Shown here in pieces: positions 7,159 to 16,110 of a stretch of DNA of 64,000 nt. The stretch lies in assembly GCA_021650895.1 (NCBI GenBank), contig CP091278.1:3563659-3627658 (forward strand). Direction: 5' to 3'. The notes beneath the pieces were generated by a model that saw only the letters and a list, made by a program, of their open reading frames with translations, did not search any database and was not told the DNA's origin. The position numbers and the translations under genes were made by a program. The stretch comes from Candidatus Jettenia sp. (GTDB taxonomy: Bacteria > Planctomycetota > Brocadiia > Brocadiales > Brocadiaceae). Every line of letters starts with the position of its first letter. The stretch's first letter is position 1.

Positions 7159-9012
7159 ATGACTCAACACTTTTTATCGGTAATAGATCCTCCTCTGCAA
7201 CAAAAATTCCTCAAAGCTATTGCCTCTTATTATTTCCATGAAAATGATAAGCTCGGTCTTGGACTTAGTAAGTCTCAAATAAGTACTGTATGTAGAGTCC
7301 TTTTATGTGGGAGTGAGTCCGATCCTGACAATCCTCAGACATGGCAAATACAAGAAGAAACAATATTGGATGAATACCATAAAAAAGAGTTTGCAATAAT
7401 GGATTATCTCCATGTTGTTTCTCTTGAATTAAGAAAACAGTTAGGGCAGTATTCAACACCCATAGAGATAGTTAGATATATAATAAAATCGGTTGAATAT
7501 ATTCCATTGAAAAATATTTTACAAAAGAAGCTTATAGATCCTGCCTGTGGTTCGGGTGCCTTTTTGGGAGAGGCATGCCGGGTTTACTTGAGCGCCCTCA
7601 AAAAAGCTGACATACCCATATCTGAATGGTATCCAATGATTATTTCAGCTATCAATGGGATAGATATAGACCCAAAGGCTTGTTTCTTTGCCCGGTTAAA
7701 TTTGGCAATGCTCCTTGCGCCTCCCATCCTTGAATTTATCTCCAAGAATACCATTGCTGAATTAAAACCTCTGCCTGTCTATTGTGCCGACACCTTACAT
7801 TTGTTAGCTTCAAGGAAAAAAGGTATCCCATTATTTTACGACGGAATTAGTATACCATTAGAGAGCCAGTTTGATTTTGTCGTAGGCAATCCGCCTTATT
7901 ACAAAATAAAGAATCTGGAACAAAATGTAAAAGATACTTTTACAGAATCTATTTACGGGCATCCCAATGCTTATGCCCTCTTTATTCATGCAGGTATTGA
8001 GATGTTAAGGACACACGGGAGATTGGGTTACATAGTCCCTCGCTCGATGCTTTCGGGTCTTTATTTTAAAAATCTTAGGGGGTTTATTGAAAGAAAAACA
8101 GCGATAAAGGAAATCGTTAATATCTCGGATCGGAAAAATATTTTTGACAGCGTCCTTCATGGTACGATGATTTTTTCACTGAAACGAGGTAAACAGAACG
8201 ATGAGAAAATTAACATTTCTCTCATGAAAACCCTGGAGGATATAAGAGATCAACATAGGGCCGTAATTGTTGATAGAAATAAAGTAGTCCAACGGCTTAA
8301 TGGTACAACAATATGGTTTATAGCCGATTCTTTGGATGTATATAACATTCTTAGCAAGATAATTAAGGGAAGTCCTCTCTTATCTGGACAAGAAATTAAT
8401 TATCGGGCAAAAACAGGACAGATTGTTTGGAATAGGGTTAAACCGTTATTATCAACGCAGAAAGAGCCAGATACCCTGCCATTAGTATGGGCAACAGATG
8501 TTGGGAAGTTTAGTTTTTCTTTTAATAGAATGGGCACTGCAAGACCCTGTTTCCTGAAATCCAATTCAAAAACAAAACCGCTTATTGTTAAAGGCCCTTG
8601 TATCCTTGTTCAGCGTGTTACGGCAGACGAGCAACCATTCCGCATTGTGGCTTGTATACCTGAAGAGTTTTGTAAAAAAGAGCACGATGGATATTTTGTT
8701 GAAAACCATTTAAATATTGTCCAACCTACAACTGAAAGCAATACAATCGATCTCTATTTTATTCTTGGCATCCTCAATTCAGAGGTCGTTGACTTCTTTT
8801 TCCGTACCATGAACGGTAACACGCAAGTTTCGGTGACAGAGTTGAATTTACTTCCCATACCAACAGGTAAATACGATGATAAAATTGCAGAGATTGCTAA
8901 AGAAATTCAGGCAGTTGAAGAAGCAAAGAAAAAAAAGCTATTTATAGAATTGAATGCTTTAGTGGCTAAAGCTTATGGTTTAAATACGAATGAACTTCTA
9001 AGAGTGATGTAA
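7159..9012 (+). CDS. N6-adenine DNA methyltransferase with C-terminal specificity region (Eco57I/TaqI-like)
   Basis: The enzyme should transfer a methyl group from S-adenosylmethionine to adenine in a specific DNA site. The SAM-binding motif I DPACGSGAFLGE is at residues ~127-138 and the catalytic NPPYY begins at residue 244, the gamma-class order. The C-terminal half (~370-617), with a LNSEVVDFFFRTMNGNTQVSVTELNLLPIP-like region (key parts NSEVVDFFFR and VTELNLLPIP), is typical of target-recognition domains. At 617 residues it is shorter than fused type IIG enzymes and no nuclease motif is visible in its first 120 residues, so cleavage is probably done by a partner. It is the first gene after the 7056 promoter; the large nuclease-like gene follows after 88 nt. 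Recognition sequence cannot be read from the sequence. Confidence 0.9.
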   Translation: MTQHFLSVIDPPLQQKFLKAIASYYFHENDKLGLGLSKSQISTVCRVLLCGSESDPDNPQTWQIQEETILDEYHKKEFAIMDYLHVVSLELRKQLGQYSTPIEIVRYIIKSVEYIPLKNILQKKLIDPACGSGAFLGEACRVYLSALKKADIPISEWYPMIISAINGIDIDPKACFFARLNLAMLLAPPILEFISKNTIAELKPLPVYCADTLHLLASRKKGIPLFYDGISIPLESQFDFVVGNPPYYKIKNLEQNVKDTFTESIYGHPNAYALFIHAGIEMLRTHGRLGYIVPRSMLSGLYFKNLRGFIERKTAIKEIVNISDRKNIFDSVLHGTMIFSLKRGKQNDEKINISLMKTLEDIRDQHRAVIVDRNKVVQRLNGTTIWFIADSLDVYNILSKIIKGSPLLSGQEINYRAKTGQIVWNRVKPLLSTQKEPDTLPLVWATDVGKFSFSFNRMGTARPCFLKSNSKTKPLIVKGPCILVQRVTADEQPFRIVACIPEEFCKKEHDGYFVENHLNIVQPTTESNTIDLYFILGILNSEVVDFFFRTMNGNTQVSVTELNLLPIPTGKYDDKIAEIAKEIQAVEEAKKKKLFIELNALVAKAYGLNTNELLRVM

Positions 9013-9100
9013 GGAATGTGTTGCAATATGTATCAAAAAGTCATGTAAAAAGCAATAAAGTATATTTTAAAATAAAACTAGAAAATTATTGTAAATAGAT

Positions 9101-11362
9101 ATGAGCAAAAATAAAGATATAGAAACTTTTGATTTTGGAATTTTCAGAATGGAACGCAATGGTAGGTTTATTGCGATCAGTACTAATAGATCAAAAGAAG
9201 ATCACCATAAATTTATAGCAAAACTTGCTGAGTACCATAAAACGATACCATCAAGTATTAAGACAAAAGCCGAGAAATTTGAACACTTACTACAAAAGTT
9301 TAACTCATTTGATATTATTGCTCATATTGCTTTTAAAAATACAACCATAAACCCTGAAACGTATAAAGAATACTCACATAAAGGAAGTTTTGCATTTGTT
9401 GAATATCTTACTTTACTTTGCCTTAAACATTCTTTTTCGAGCGGAAAGGTTTATTTTATAAATAGCCTTGATGTTGAAAAGATACAGGCTAGTATTGAAG
9501 ATATTTTTAGAGACGTACTTTGGTATTACATATCAGAGCATGCTTTCAATCACAAAGAAGATTACCTACCTCCTTCTCCTGTAGAGGATCTCAGATTTAA
9601 GACTATTATAAAAGAATTATATGTTCGCAATCCAGGCTATCCACATCATTTAGAAGATACACTGAAAACACTGTTTTCACCTCTTAACGAAATTCTTAAA
9701 TTAAAGATAGGGTTTAATATGGATGAAGCAGTAAATTTAGTAAAGGGAATCGCAAGTTTAGTAGAAAATCGCCTCTGTGAGCGTAGAAAGAGTGCAAAAG
9801 ACTCTGAGACACAACTTTTAAAGGAAGTAATACAATATAAGAAAGGCAAATGGAACTCAAACAAATATCCAGAGGAAGTGATAAAGACTTTAAGTATGCT
9901 TTCTGAGCAAGATGCTAAAAAGAAGATAAGGATTTGTTTTGGTAGTTGGTTTTTCTTTAGACTTGGGTCAATGTATTCTTTTTCCCCAGAGGAACTTGCC
10001 GAAGCTACTACACTTCCTATAGAAATAATTAAATCATTTCTAAATATTTTTTCCTTACCTTTTGGTTCAATAGATGCAGATTTTTACATACCTGCACCAA
10101 TTCATCCTTTAAAAACACAGCCCATCATATATCACGATGAAAGGTATATGTGCCCCTCATTTTCTTTATTGCTGTGGGCAATAAAACCGAGACTCGAAGA
10201 AATCATCAAGAATGATTCTTTATGGAAATCCTATGAGAAATCAAGGAAAAATTATTGTGAGAATGAGACTTTAAAACTACTGGGAAATGTATTGAAAGAT
10301 GCTAAAATTTATAAAAATCTCAAATATAAATTAGAAGAAAATGCTCAGACAATAAATTTTGAACTTGATGGTTTGATAATATTCGACAACACGCTGATGC
10401 TTATTGAATGTAAAGCTGGTGGTTTATCTTTACCAGCAAGGCGTGGAGGTCCAGATAGAATCGTAAGAGATTTAAAGAAGTTAGTAGCGGAAGCTCATGC
10501 CCAAGCTATCAGAGCTAGAAATTATATATTTGAAACATCAGAGCCAACCTTTGAATTACCAGATGGCAAAATCTTAACAATTGATAAAAGTAAATTTAAA
10601 TCCACATTTTTACTTACTACAACATTAGAACCACTCAGTGCTTTTACTCCTGTTTTATATAAGACCAAAGAACTAGGGATCTTCGAAGACAACGATTTGC
10701 CTTGGGCTGTTTGTTTATTCGACCTCAGAGTTATTTGTGAATTAATCGACTTTCCATCACAACTAATTCATTATTTAAAAAGACGTCTTAGAATAAATGA
10801 ATTAGGCATTGCAGAAGCTCATGATGAACTCGATTGGTTTGGCCAGTATTTAAAAGAAGGATTGTATTTTGAAGAACTGTCAAAGTCTGGTTTAGATCAC
10901 TATAGGCTTCTTTCATATACCACTGAAATAGATGATTACTATTTTTATATAAACGGCGTAAGAAAAACATACGCGCCTAAACCTTCTCAGAAAATATCAA
11001 ATACTTTTAAACAGTTAATCAATGAGTTAGAAGGTAGTGGTAAGTTAAATTACCTCGACGTTACAAGTTTGTTACTTGAAATGAGCGAAAAAGATAGAAC
11101 AGAATTTGAGAAATTAGTAAAGCAACAACGCGAGAGAACTAAATCTGATGGAAGAATTCATAACTTTACGCTCTTTTATAAACAAACCATTCAAACTGGT
11201 GTTACCTTTGTTTGTGTAAAAGGATTAGATAATTCTGGCTTGGAAAAGATGTTGTTAAATTATTCCCTGGGAAAAAAAGAGCAAACTAATATGGAACATT
11301 GGATAGCTATTGGTAATATTGTAAATAAGTGCGGTTTAGTTCATGCATTCGTTAGTGTTTGA
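9101..11362 (+). CDS. Large protein with internal PD-(D/E)XK nuclease-like motif, probable restriction component
   Basis: This is a 753-residue protein that I do not recognise end to end. The clearest signal is in the middle: ELDGLIIFDNTLMLIECKAG, with D423 and E436-x-K438, the arrangement of metal-dependent nucleases of the PD-(D/E)XK fold. It is followed by a basic R-R-G-G-P-D-R-I helix region and an A-x-x-Q-A-x-R-A helix (AEAHAQAIRARNYI), as in NERD/Mrr-like nucleases. Residues 1-400 look all-helical and hydrophilic. It sits 88 nt after an adenine methyltransferase and 18 nt before a second methyltransferase, so a cleavage role in a restriction system is the simplest inference. The local base composition is very AT-rich, consistent with acquisition by transfer. 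Alternatives include a general DNA repair or defence effector. Confidence 0.6.
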   Translation: MSKNKDIETFDFGIFRMERNGRFIAISTNRSKEDHHKFIAKLAEYHKTIPSSIKTKAEKFEHLLQKFNSFDIIAHIAFKNTTINPETYKEYSHKGSFAFVEYLTLLCLKHSFSSGKVYFINSLDVEKIQASIEDIFRDVLWYYISEHAFNHKEDYLPPSPVEDLRFKTIIKELYVRNPGYPHHLEDTLKTLFSPLNEILKLKIGFNMDEAVNLVKGIASLVENRLCERRKSAKDSETQLLKEVIQYKKGKWNSNKYPEEVIKTLSMLSEQDAKKKIRICFGSWFFFRLGSMYSFSPEELAEATTLPIEIIKSFLNIFSLPFGSIDADFYIPAPIHPLKTQPIIYHDERYMCPSFSLLLWAIKPRLEEIIKNDSLWKSYEKSRKNYCENETLKLLGNVLKDAKIYKNLKYKLEENAQTINFELDGLIIFDNTLMLIECKAGGLSLPARRGGPDRIVRDLKKLVAEAHAQAIRARNYIFETSEPTFELPDGKILTIDKSKFKSTFLLTTTLEPLSAFTPVLYKTKELGIFEDNDLPWAVCLFDLRVICELIDFPSQLIHYLKRRLRINELGIAEAHDELDWFGQYLKEGLYFEELSKSGLDHYRLLSYTTEIDDYYFYINGVRKTYAPKPSQKISNTFKQLINELEGSGKLNYLDVTSLLLEMSEKDRTEFEKLVKQQRERTKSDGRIHNFTLFYKQTIQTGVTFVCVKGLDNSGLEKMLLNYSLGKKEQTNMEHWIAIGNIVNKCGLVHAFVSV

Positions 11363-11380
11363 TAACAATTTAAAATAAAA

Positions 11381-12748
11381 ATGCAACTAAAATTACCCTT
11401 CATAGATAACAACTCAACAGACATCAGAAAGAAGAACGCTCTTTCTTCTCCAAAATTTGGCGGCTCATGCGATATTGACTCAAAACCTTACCTGAAAGAA
11501 TTGGATATTGAGATCGTTGAAAGAAAACAGCCAATACAATTTACATCAAACTTTGGTGAGCATGTTCACAGGTGGGCACCTTATATCCAGGGATTTTCTG
11601 CTGCATTTGTACAGTCAATACTCGACCAATATAAAGATGATTATACATCACCTGCTGTTCTCGACCCTTTTGCTGGCTGTGGAACTGTTCTTACCCAAAG
11701 TAAGCTAAATGGCTATAAATCTATCGGAACTGAATTAAATCCGCTCCTTCAATTTATTGCAGATGTGAAGGTTAATTCATGGAACGTTGATCCTAAATTA
11801 CTCCTGGAAATATTTTCATCTATCTCTAAAGACATGAAAACCCCTGCCCCTGAGTTTCTTAAATCCAAGAATCAATTCAATCCAGGAGTGCTAAGCAACT
11901 TAGAATTTCTCAAGGGCGGAATTGATGCTATTCCTACAAAAACCAAAGAACAAACGAAGGTCAAAAACCTCATCTTGCTTGCATTTTCTTCAATTTTGAT
12001 CGATTGCAGCAATCTTAAAAGAACTCCATGTCTTGGATACTGGAAAGGCAAAAAAGTAGCCGATAATGCCCCATGGTTACTTATGGAACATAAGATTAAA
12101 GACATTTGCAAAGACCTTGAAATTCTTCAAACGAGATATAAAAAGAATATCTTTATAGAAAGTAAAGTCTTACTTGTCGATGCGATGGAGTACAGGCATA
12201 AACACCTTTTTGATCTTGTCATTACCTCACCACCGTATATGAATGGGCTTGACTATGTTATGAATTATAAGATTGAAATGGCATGGCTTGGTTTTACTCA
12301 AGGAGCAAAGGATGCCAAAAAAGTAAAGGATAGTCTTGTCGTTTGTGACAACGTTTCCAAAGGATTAATTAAGACATTTGTTCAGTTAGACGCTAAATAT
12401 TCAAATGGTTGGATAGAAGAAATAAAAGCAAATATCGAGAAAAATATAAAAAGAAGAGGTAATTACCGCCGAAACGATATGCCTCATATTGTACATAAAT
12501 ACTTCGATGATATGTATAAGGTCATGAGTGTAGTTACAAAATCTCTTAAATCAAATGGTCGTTTTATTCTTGTTGTTGGTGATAGCTTAATTGCTGATGT
12601 TTATGTGCCTACAGATTTATTGTTAGCTAAAATCGGGACGAAGCTTGGACTTACCATTGAAAAAATAGAGAAAGCACGAAATCGCCGATCTGGCCAGATA
12701 AGAAATTATAGACTGAGAGAAACAATAATTACCCTAAAAAAGAACTAA
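11381..12748 (+). CDS. DNA methyltransferase of the N4-cytosine/N6-adenine family (TSPPY motif)
   Basis: Motif I is DPFAGCGTVLTQ at residues 95-106, followed by the acidic SAM-ribose region GTELNP. Motif IV is ITSPPYMNGLDYVMNY with TSPPY at 282-286. A serine before PPY is usual in N4-cytosine enzymes, although some adenine enzymes share it. The N-terminal NFGEHVHRWAPYIQGF stretch is typical of motif X in this group, and RFILVVGDS near the end resembles a late conserved strand. It lies 18 nt after the nuclease-like gene and 15 nt before the GIY-YIG gene, so the four genes are probably one transcript. It may methylate the second strand of an asymmetric site or belong with the GIY-YIG nuclease as its own pair. 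Confidence 0.88.
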   Translation: MQLKLPFIDNNSTDIRKKNALSSPKFGGSCDIDSKPYLKELDIEIVERKQPIQFTSNFGEHVHRWAPYIQGFSAAFVQSILDQYKDDYTSPAVLDPFAGCGTVLTQSKLNGYKSIGTELNPLLQFIADVKVNSWNVDPKLLLEIFSSISKDMKTPAPEFLKSKNQFNPGVLSNLEFLKGGIDAIPTKTKEQTKVKNLILLAFSSILIDCSNLKRTPCLGYWKGKKVADNAPWLLMEHKIKDICKDLEILQTRYKKNIFIESKVLLVDAMEYRHKHLFDLVITSPPYMNGLDYVMNYKIEMAWLGFTQGAKDAKKVKDSLVVCDNVSKGLIKTFVQLDAKYSNGWIEEIKANIEKNIKRRGNYRRNDMPHIVHKYFDDMYKVMSVVTKSLKSNGRFILVVGDSLIADVYVPTDLLLAKIGTKLGLTIEKIEKARNRRSGQIRNYRLRETIITLKKN

Positions 12749-12763
12749 AAGGAATACAAGACA

Positions 12764-13672
12764 ATGGAAGATAAATTTGGATATCATCAGGATATAAAAA
12801 ATGGTGATGGAATAATTAGGGCGAGGACTACAGGCCATTTACGTTCTTGGGATATTCCGAAAACAATGCAAGCATTGGAAACAGTAAAGAAAGAATGGGG
12901 AAATCTGGAATATCCAGGTGTCTACATCCTATTTGATGCTACATCCAGGAAGGTCTATATCGGAGAAGCAAAAGATATTTATAACAGGCTTAAAACTCAC
13001 TTAAATTCTCCTGAAAATAAAATTAAATACTGGGACCGGGCTGTCATTATCAATGATGGGAGATCGGCATTACAGTCTGATTTTAATGATTCCGTCATAA
13101 GAAAATCATTAGAATTATATTTAATTTCGTTATTCAAAGCAAACCGATATGCAGTTGTTGCACAAGGAGAACCACAAAAACATAATCCACAGCAAAAGTC
13201 CTTATTTCAGACACTAAAGGATGAGATTGATTTTCTCCTTATGAAAAAGAATTTAATTGTTAAACTTCTTGAAAAGCCGGGACAGGAAGAAGTTCTCAGA
13301 GATGAGTTGAAAACAATATTGGAAAAGAAAGGCTATAAACTTGATAAGTGGAAAGCAGACGAAGCTATCTTAAACGGAGAAAAAACATACATTAGACCTG
13401 GAAGTCCTAAACCTAAAAATAATCCAAAGCATTGGCAAATTACTTTCCGTGATAGATTTAAGGGTTCTTTACAAGAAGGAAATGGTTATCTTTTAGTGCC
13501 AAGAGGTGATGTATTACTTATTCCTCTTAAGGAAGTTCAAAAGGTTATAACTGACCTTTCAAAATATAAGCAAAATACCATAGATGTTTATATAAACTTC
13601 AAAGAAGATGCTATCAACCTATACTACACAACCAACATGATAGATGTAACACAATTTCGGTTAGTAAAATAA
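12764..13672 (+). CDS. GIY-YIG family nuclease, probable restriction endonuclease
   Basis: The GIY-YIG core is at residues ~50-80: GVYILFD (52-58), then KVYIGEAKDIYNRLKTH with Y65-I66-G67, the catalytic arginine R75 and H79. A glutamate-bearing helix (KSLELYLISLFKAN) follows in the position of the family's metal-binding glutamate. The remaining ~170 residues are of unknown fold and could bind DNA. GIY-YIG enzymes include homing and repair nucleases and some type II restriction enzymes such as the Eco29kI group. The position directly after a TSPPY methyltransferase favours a restriction role. It ends the run and is followed by an inverted-repeat element at 13694-13829. Confidence 0.82.
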   Translation: MEDKFGYHQDIKNGDGIIRARTTGHLRSWDIPKTMQALETVKKEWGNLEYPGVYILFDATSRKVYIGEAKDIYNRLKTHLNSPENKIKYWDRAVIINDGRSALQSDFNDSVIRKSLELYLISLFKANRYAVVAQGEPQKHNPQQKSLFQTLKDEIDFLLMKKNLIVKLLEKPGQEEVLRDELKTILEKKGYKLDKWKADEAILNGEKTYIRPGSPKPKNNPKHWQITFRDRFKGSLQEGNGYLLVPRGDVLLIPLKEVQKVITDLSKYKQNTIDVYINFKEDAINLYYTTNMIDVTQFRLVK

Positions 13673-13693
13673 GCAAAATATGCAACTCTAGGC

Positions 13694-13829
13694 GGGTTCA
13701 GGTTTGTAACCCAATGTCATTAAGTTAAGGATTATGTAAACCAAAACAACCCCCTTTGTCCCTCTTTTCTAAGGGGGAATTTTATGGTAGGCAGCTTAAC
13801 TTAATGACATTGGTTTGTAACCTGAACCC
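13694..13829. repeat. MITE-like element with ~36-bp imperfect inverted ends
   Basis: The left arm (13694-13729) begins GGGTTCAGGTT and ends AATGTCATTAAGTTAAG. The right arm (13795-13829) is its near-perfect reverse complement, differing only in a few bases in the middle. Inside is a second hairpin, CCCCCTTT...AAGGGGG (13750-13777), of the same G/C-run palindrome type found at 16180-16285. No open reading frame lies inside. The structure suggests a non-autonomous mobile element or a structured intergenic repeat; it could also serve as a bidirectional terminator after the GIY-YIG gene. Confidence 0.75.
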
Positions 13830-14116
13830 TCAATTTGTAATATTCCTATGATGCTTAGATGATGAGGACTCTATGAGCTATTGACCGTACAAACTCTATG
13901 GGTTCAATTTACAAAATTGAACCCGCAGGGAGCCACAAAGCACCTCAAGAGCAAGAAATTGGAAAGTTAAGAAGATAGGAAGTTGGGAATATCATAATTT
14001 CTCAACTTCTCAATCTTCCAGCTTCACATCTTCTGCTATCTTTGTGGCCTCGTGCCTTTGTGTGGTTCCTTAGTAGTAAAAATTAAGTGAGTAATTTTGA
14101 GAAAAGTGAAAGGTTG
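13830..14116. other. Non-coding spacer with a hairpin
   Basis: No convincing gene. It contains a perfect 11-bp stem with a 3-nt loop, GGGTTCAATTT (13900-13910) and its complement at 13914-13924, followed by purine- and pyrimidine-rich stretches around 13945-14020 that are roughly complementary to each other. Promoter elements for the next operon are not obvious. Confidence 0.5.
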
Positions 14117-15181
14117 ATGACTCATTTTGATAAATACGGGTTTCTAATTGAAGAAAACCAAAAATTCCCTTCAACCCGATTTCAAGGCAGCAAGCTTAAG
14201 ATTGCCGATTGGATATGGGAAGGGATAAAGGATTTGAGATTTCAAACGGTTCTCGATGCCTTTGGTGGGACAGGGAGCATGGCATATGTGCTTAAGCAAA
14301 AGGGTAAGACCGTTACATACAACGATATATTAAAATTTAACTATCATATCGGGATTGCATTGATAGAAAATGAGAGTGTTACTCTCTCCGGGAAAGATGT
14401 AGATTTTCTTTTTACGAGGCACGAGGGAATAGCCTATCCCAGTTTTATCATGGAAACCTTCAAGGATATCTATTACACAGATGAGGAAAATAGCTGGATT
14501 GATATGGTTGTGACAAATATTAGATTGCTTGGTGATACCTATAAACAAGCATTGGCATACTTTGCTCTCTTTCAGGCCTGTATTGCCAAAAGACCATTTA
14601 ATTTGTTCCACAGAAAGAATCTTTATCTGAGATTAGCTGATATTAAGCGGGATTTTGGAAATAAGGCAACCTGGGATACTCCTTTTGAGGTTCATTTTAG
14701 AAGGTTTGTTGAGGAAGCTAATAGCGCTGTTTTTTCCAATGGACAAACGAATCGAGCATTAAACCTTGATGTCTTTGATTTGAAAGAGGATTTCGACCTT
14801 GTGTACATTGATACACCTTATATATCAAAAAAGGGGGTTGGTATCGATTATCTTGGGTTTTATCATTTTCTTGAAGGTCTTGTAAATTACGAGATTTGGC
14901 CTGATATGATTGATTACAAGTCAAAGCATAAGAGGTTAAAAATAAAGCCATCAGTTTGGACTGATAAAAATAAGATCCAAGCTGCATTTGATCGATTGTT
15001 TCAAAAATTTCGGGATAGTATTATAGTCGTTTCCTATCGTTCCGATGGAATTCCTTCTGTAGAAGAGCTTGTCGGGATACTCAGTAAGTATAAGAGAACG
15101 ATACATGAGACACGGCGAAAGGATTATAAGTATGTTTTAAGTAAAAATGAGATAGAGGAAATTCTTTTCATAGGGGAGTAA
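14117..15181 (+). CDS. D12-class (Dam-like) DNA adenine methyltransferase
   Basis: About 354 residues. The N-terminal FPSTRFQGSKLKIADWI matches the substrate/SAM-binding start of Dam-type enzymes, followed by motif I LDAFGGTGSMAYVLK (FGGTG at ~49-53) and motif IV DTPY at 232-235 with a YHFLEGL segment shortly after. The alpha-class order (I, recognition domain, IV) is kept. DTPY in place of DPPY is a known minor variant. The ATG at 14117 has GAAAGG 3 nt upstream; a GTG at 14087 would add ten residues but has no ribosome-binding site. It leads a three-gene run with tiny gaps. No recognisable restriction enzyme is beside it, so it may be a solitary methylase or part of an unfamiliar system with the next two genes. 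Confidence 0.88.
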   Translation: MTHFDKYGFLIEENQKFPSTRFQGSKLKIADWIWEGIKDLRFQTVLDAFGGTGSMAYVLKQKGKTVTYNDILKFNYHIGIALIENESVTLSGKDVDFLFTRHEGIAYPSFIMETFKDIYYTDEENSWIDMVVTNIRLLGDTYKQALAYFALFQACIAKRPFNLFHRKNLYLRLADIKRDFGNKATWDTPFEVHFRRFVEEANSAVFSNGQTNRALNLDVFDLKEDFDLVYIDTPYISKKGVGIDYLGFYHFLEGLVNYEIWPDMIDYKSKHKRLKIKPSVWTDKNKIQAAFDRLFQKFRDSIIVVSYRSDGIPSVEELVGILSKYKRTIHETRRKDYKYVLSKNEIEEILFIGE

Positions 15182-15186
15182 AGAGC

Positions 15187-15483
15187 ATGGCAGCTATTAT
15201 TTGCATTGATTACTATCAAAAAGAGCAATATCAATTACTATTACAAACTGCAACTGATAAGGATAAGCTTGATGCTACGTACGATGGATGGCTCAAGTCT
15301 TTTAGAAAGGCCTTTTCAAATATAAAGAAAAGCGGATTTGAACCTGTAAAAGTAAATGTTGATGTAAAAGAGTTACTTGCCTATTGTATCGTACAAGGTC
15401 TTGAAAATAATGCTATAACACGCTCACAGTTTTGTGCAGATTTAGCCAAAGAAGGTAAATGGGAAACGATTGAAAACAATTGA
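15187..15483 (+). CDS. Hypothetical 98-residue protein between methylase and STAS-like gene
   Basis: A small soluble protein of unknown family. The start AAIICIDYYQKEQYQLLLQT is followed by helices and a C-terminal EGKWETIENN. It starts 5 nt after the methyltransferase stop and its end overlaps or abuts the STAS-like gene, so expression is almost certainly coupled. It has no transmembrane segment, nuclease signature or zinc ligands. Position suggests a partner or regulator of the two flanking products. Confidence 0.7.
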   Translation: MAAIICIDYYQKEQYQLLLQTATDKDKLDATYDGWLKSFRKAFSNIKKSGFEPVKVNVDVKELLAYCIVQGLENNAITRSQFCADLAKEGKWETIENN

Positions 15484-15490
15484 TCCTAAA

Positions 15491-16051
15491 ATGCATCTAT
15501 ATAATTTGTATACATTTTTGAAAGAAGAATTAAAAAATGGTTCAAATGATCTTGTGACAAGACCATCGGGCCAAGTAATAAGGGAACGGGTTGAGAGGGA
15601 CATTGTAAAAGAGGAGGATGGAGCTATTATTGCCCTGGATTTCTCAAGGATAGGGATAGTTGATTACTCATGTGCCGATGAGATCGTGGCAAAGCTCATA
15701 TCAAGGCTTTTGAGTGGTGAATATGGAGATAAATATATTGTACTTGTTGGTTTAAATGAGAATCAAAAAGAGAATATAGAGGTTGCCCTTGATAGAAAAG
15801 ACCTTGCCGTAATTGCGAAGATGCAGGATAAAGGGAAGATCCTTTTGGGAAAATTACATAACTATCTTCAAGATACGTTAGCTGTTGTTCTGGAAAAAGG
15901 CAGAATAACAGCAAAGGATCTCTCAGAAATTAAGAAGCTTGAGGCTAATACCAGTGGTACAAGGTTGTTAAATCTTTATAAAAAAAGGCTAGTAAAAAGA
16001 GTTGATGAGGTAGTGGCGAAGGGAAGAGTATGGGTATATGAAGAGATTTAA
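15491..16051 (+). CDS. STAS-like (DUF4325-type) domain with C-terminal winged helix
   Basis: Residues ~30-110 look like a STAS-like alpha/beta domain: IALDFSRIGIVDYSCADEIV is the strand-loop-helix that in STAS proteins carries the regulatory serine, followed by YIVLVGLNENQKENIEVAL. The last ~60 residues (RITAKDLSEIKK, TSGTRLLNLYKKRLV, GRVWVY) resemble a winged helix-turn-helix with a wing, suggesting DNA binding. The ATG at 15491 is chosen; a TTG at 15470 inside the previous gene would add seven residues. Such proteins often work with GHKL ATPases, and one with a STAS-like domain is encoded at 6188-7030, but a link is inference. Likely a regulator of the methylase set. Confidence 0.7.
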   Translation: MHLYNLYTFLKEELKNGSNDLVTRPSGQVIRERVERDIVKEEDGAIIALDFSRIGIVDYSCADEIVAKLISRLLSGEYGDKYIVLVGLNENQKENIEVALDRKDLAVIAKMQDKGKILLGKLHNYLQDTLAVVLEKGRITAKDLSEIKKLEANTSGTRLLNLYKKRLVKRVDEVVAKGRVWVYEEI

Positions 16052-16110
16052 TCTGATGTTTAGGAATTTCAATTCTGTAGAGTAATCTTTTGGGATTGTT
16101 ATCCCTGGTC

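Noticed and set aside
7159-9012. Self-contained type IIG restriction enzyme
   Set aside because: The protein is too short and no nuclease motif is visible in its N-terminal 120 residues, so it is treated as a methyltransferase only.
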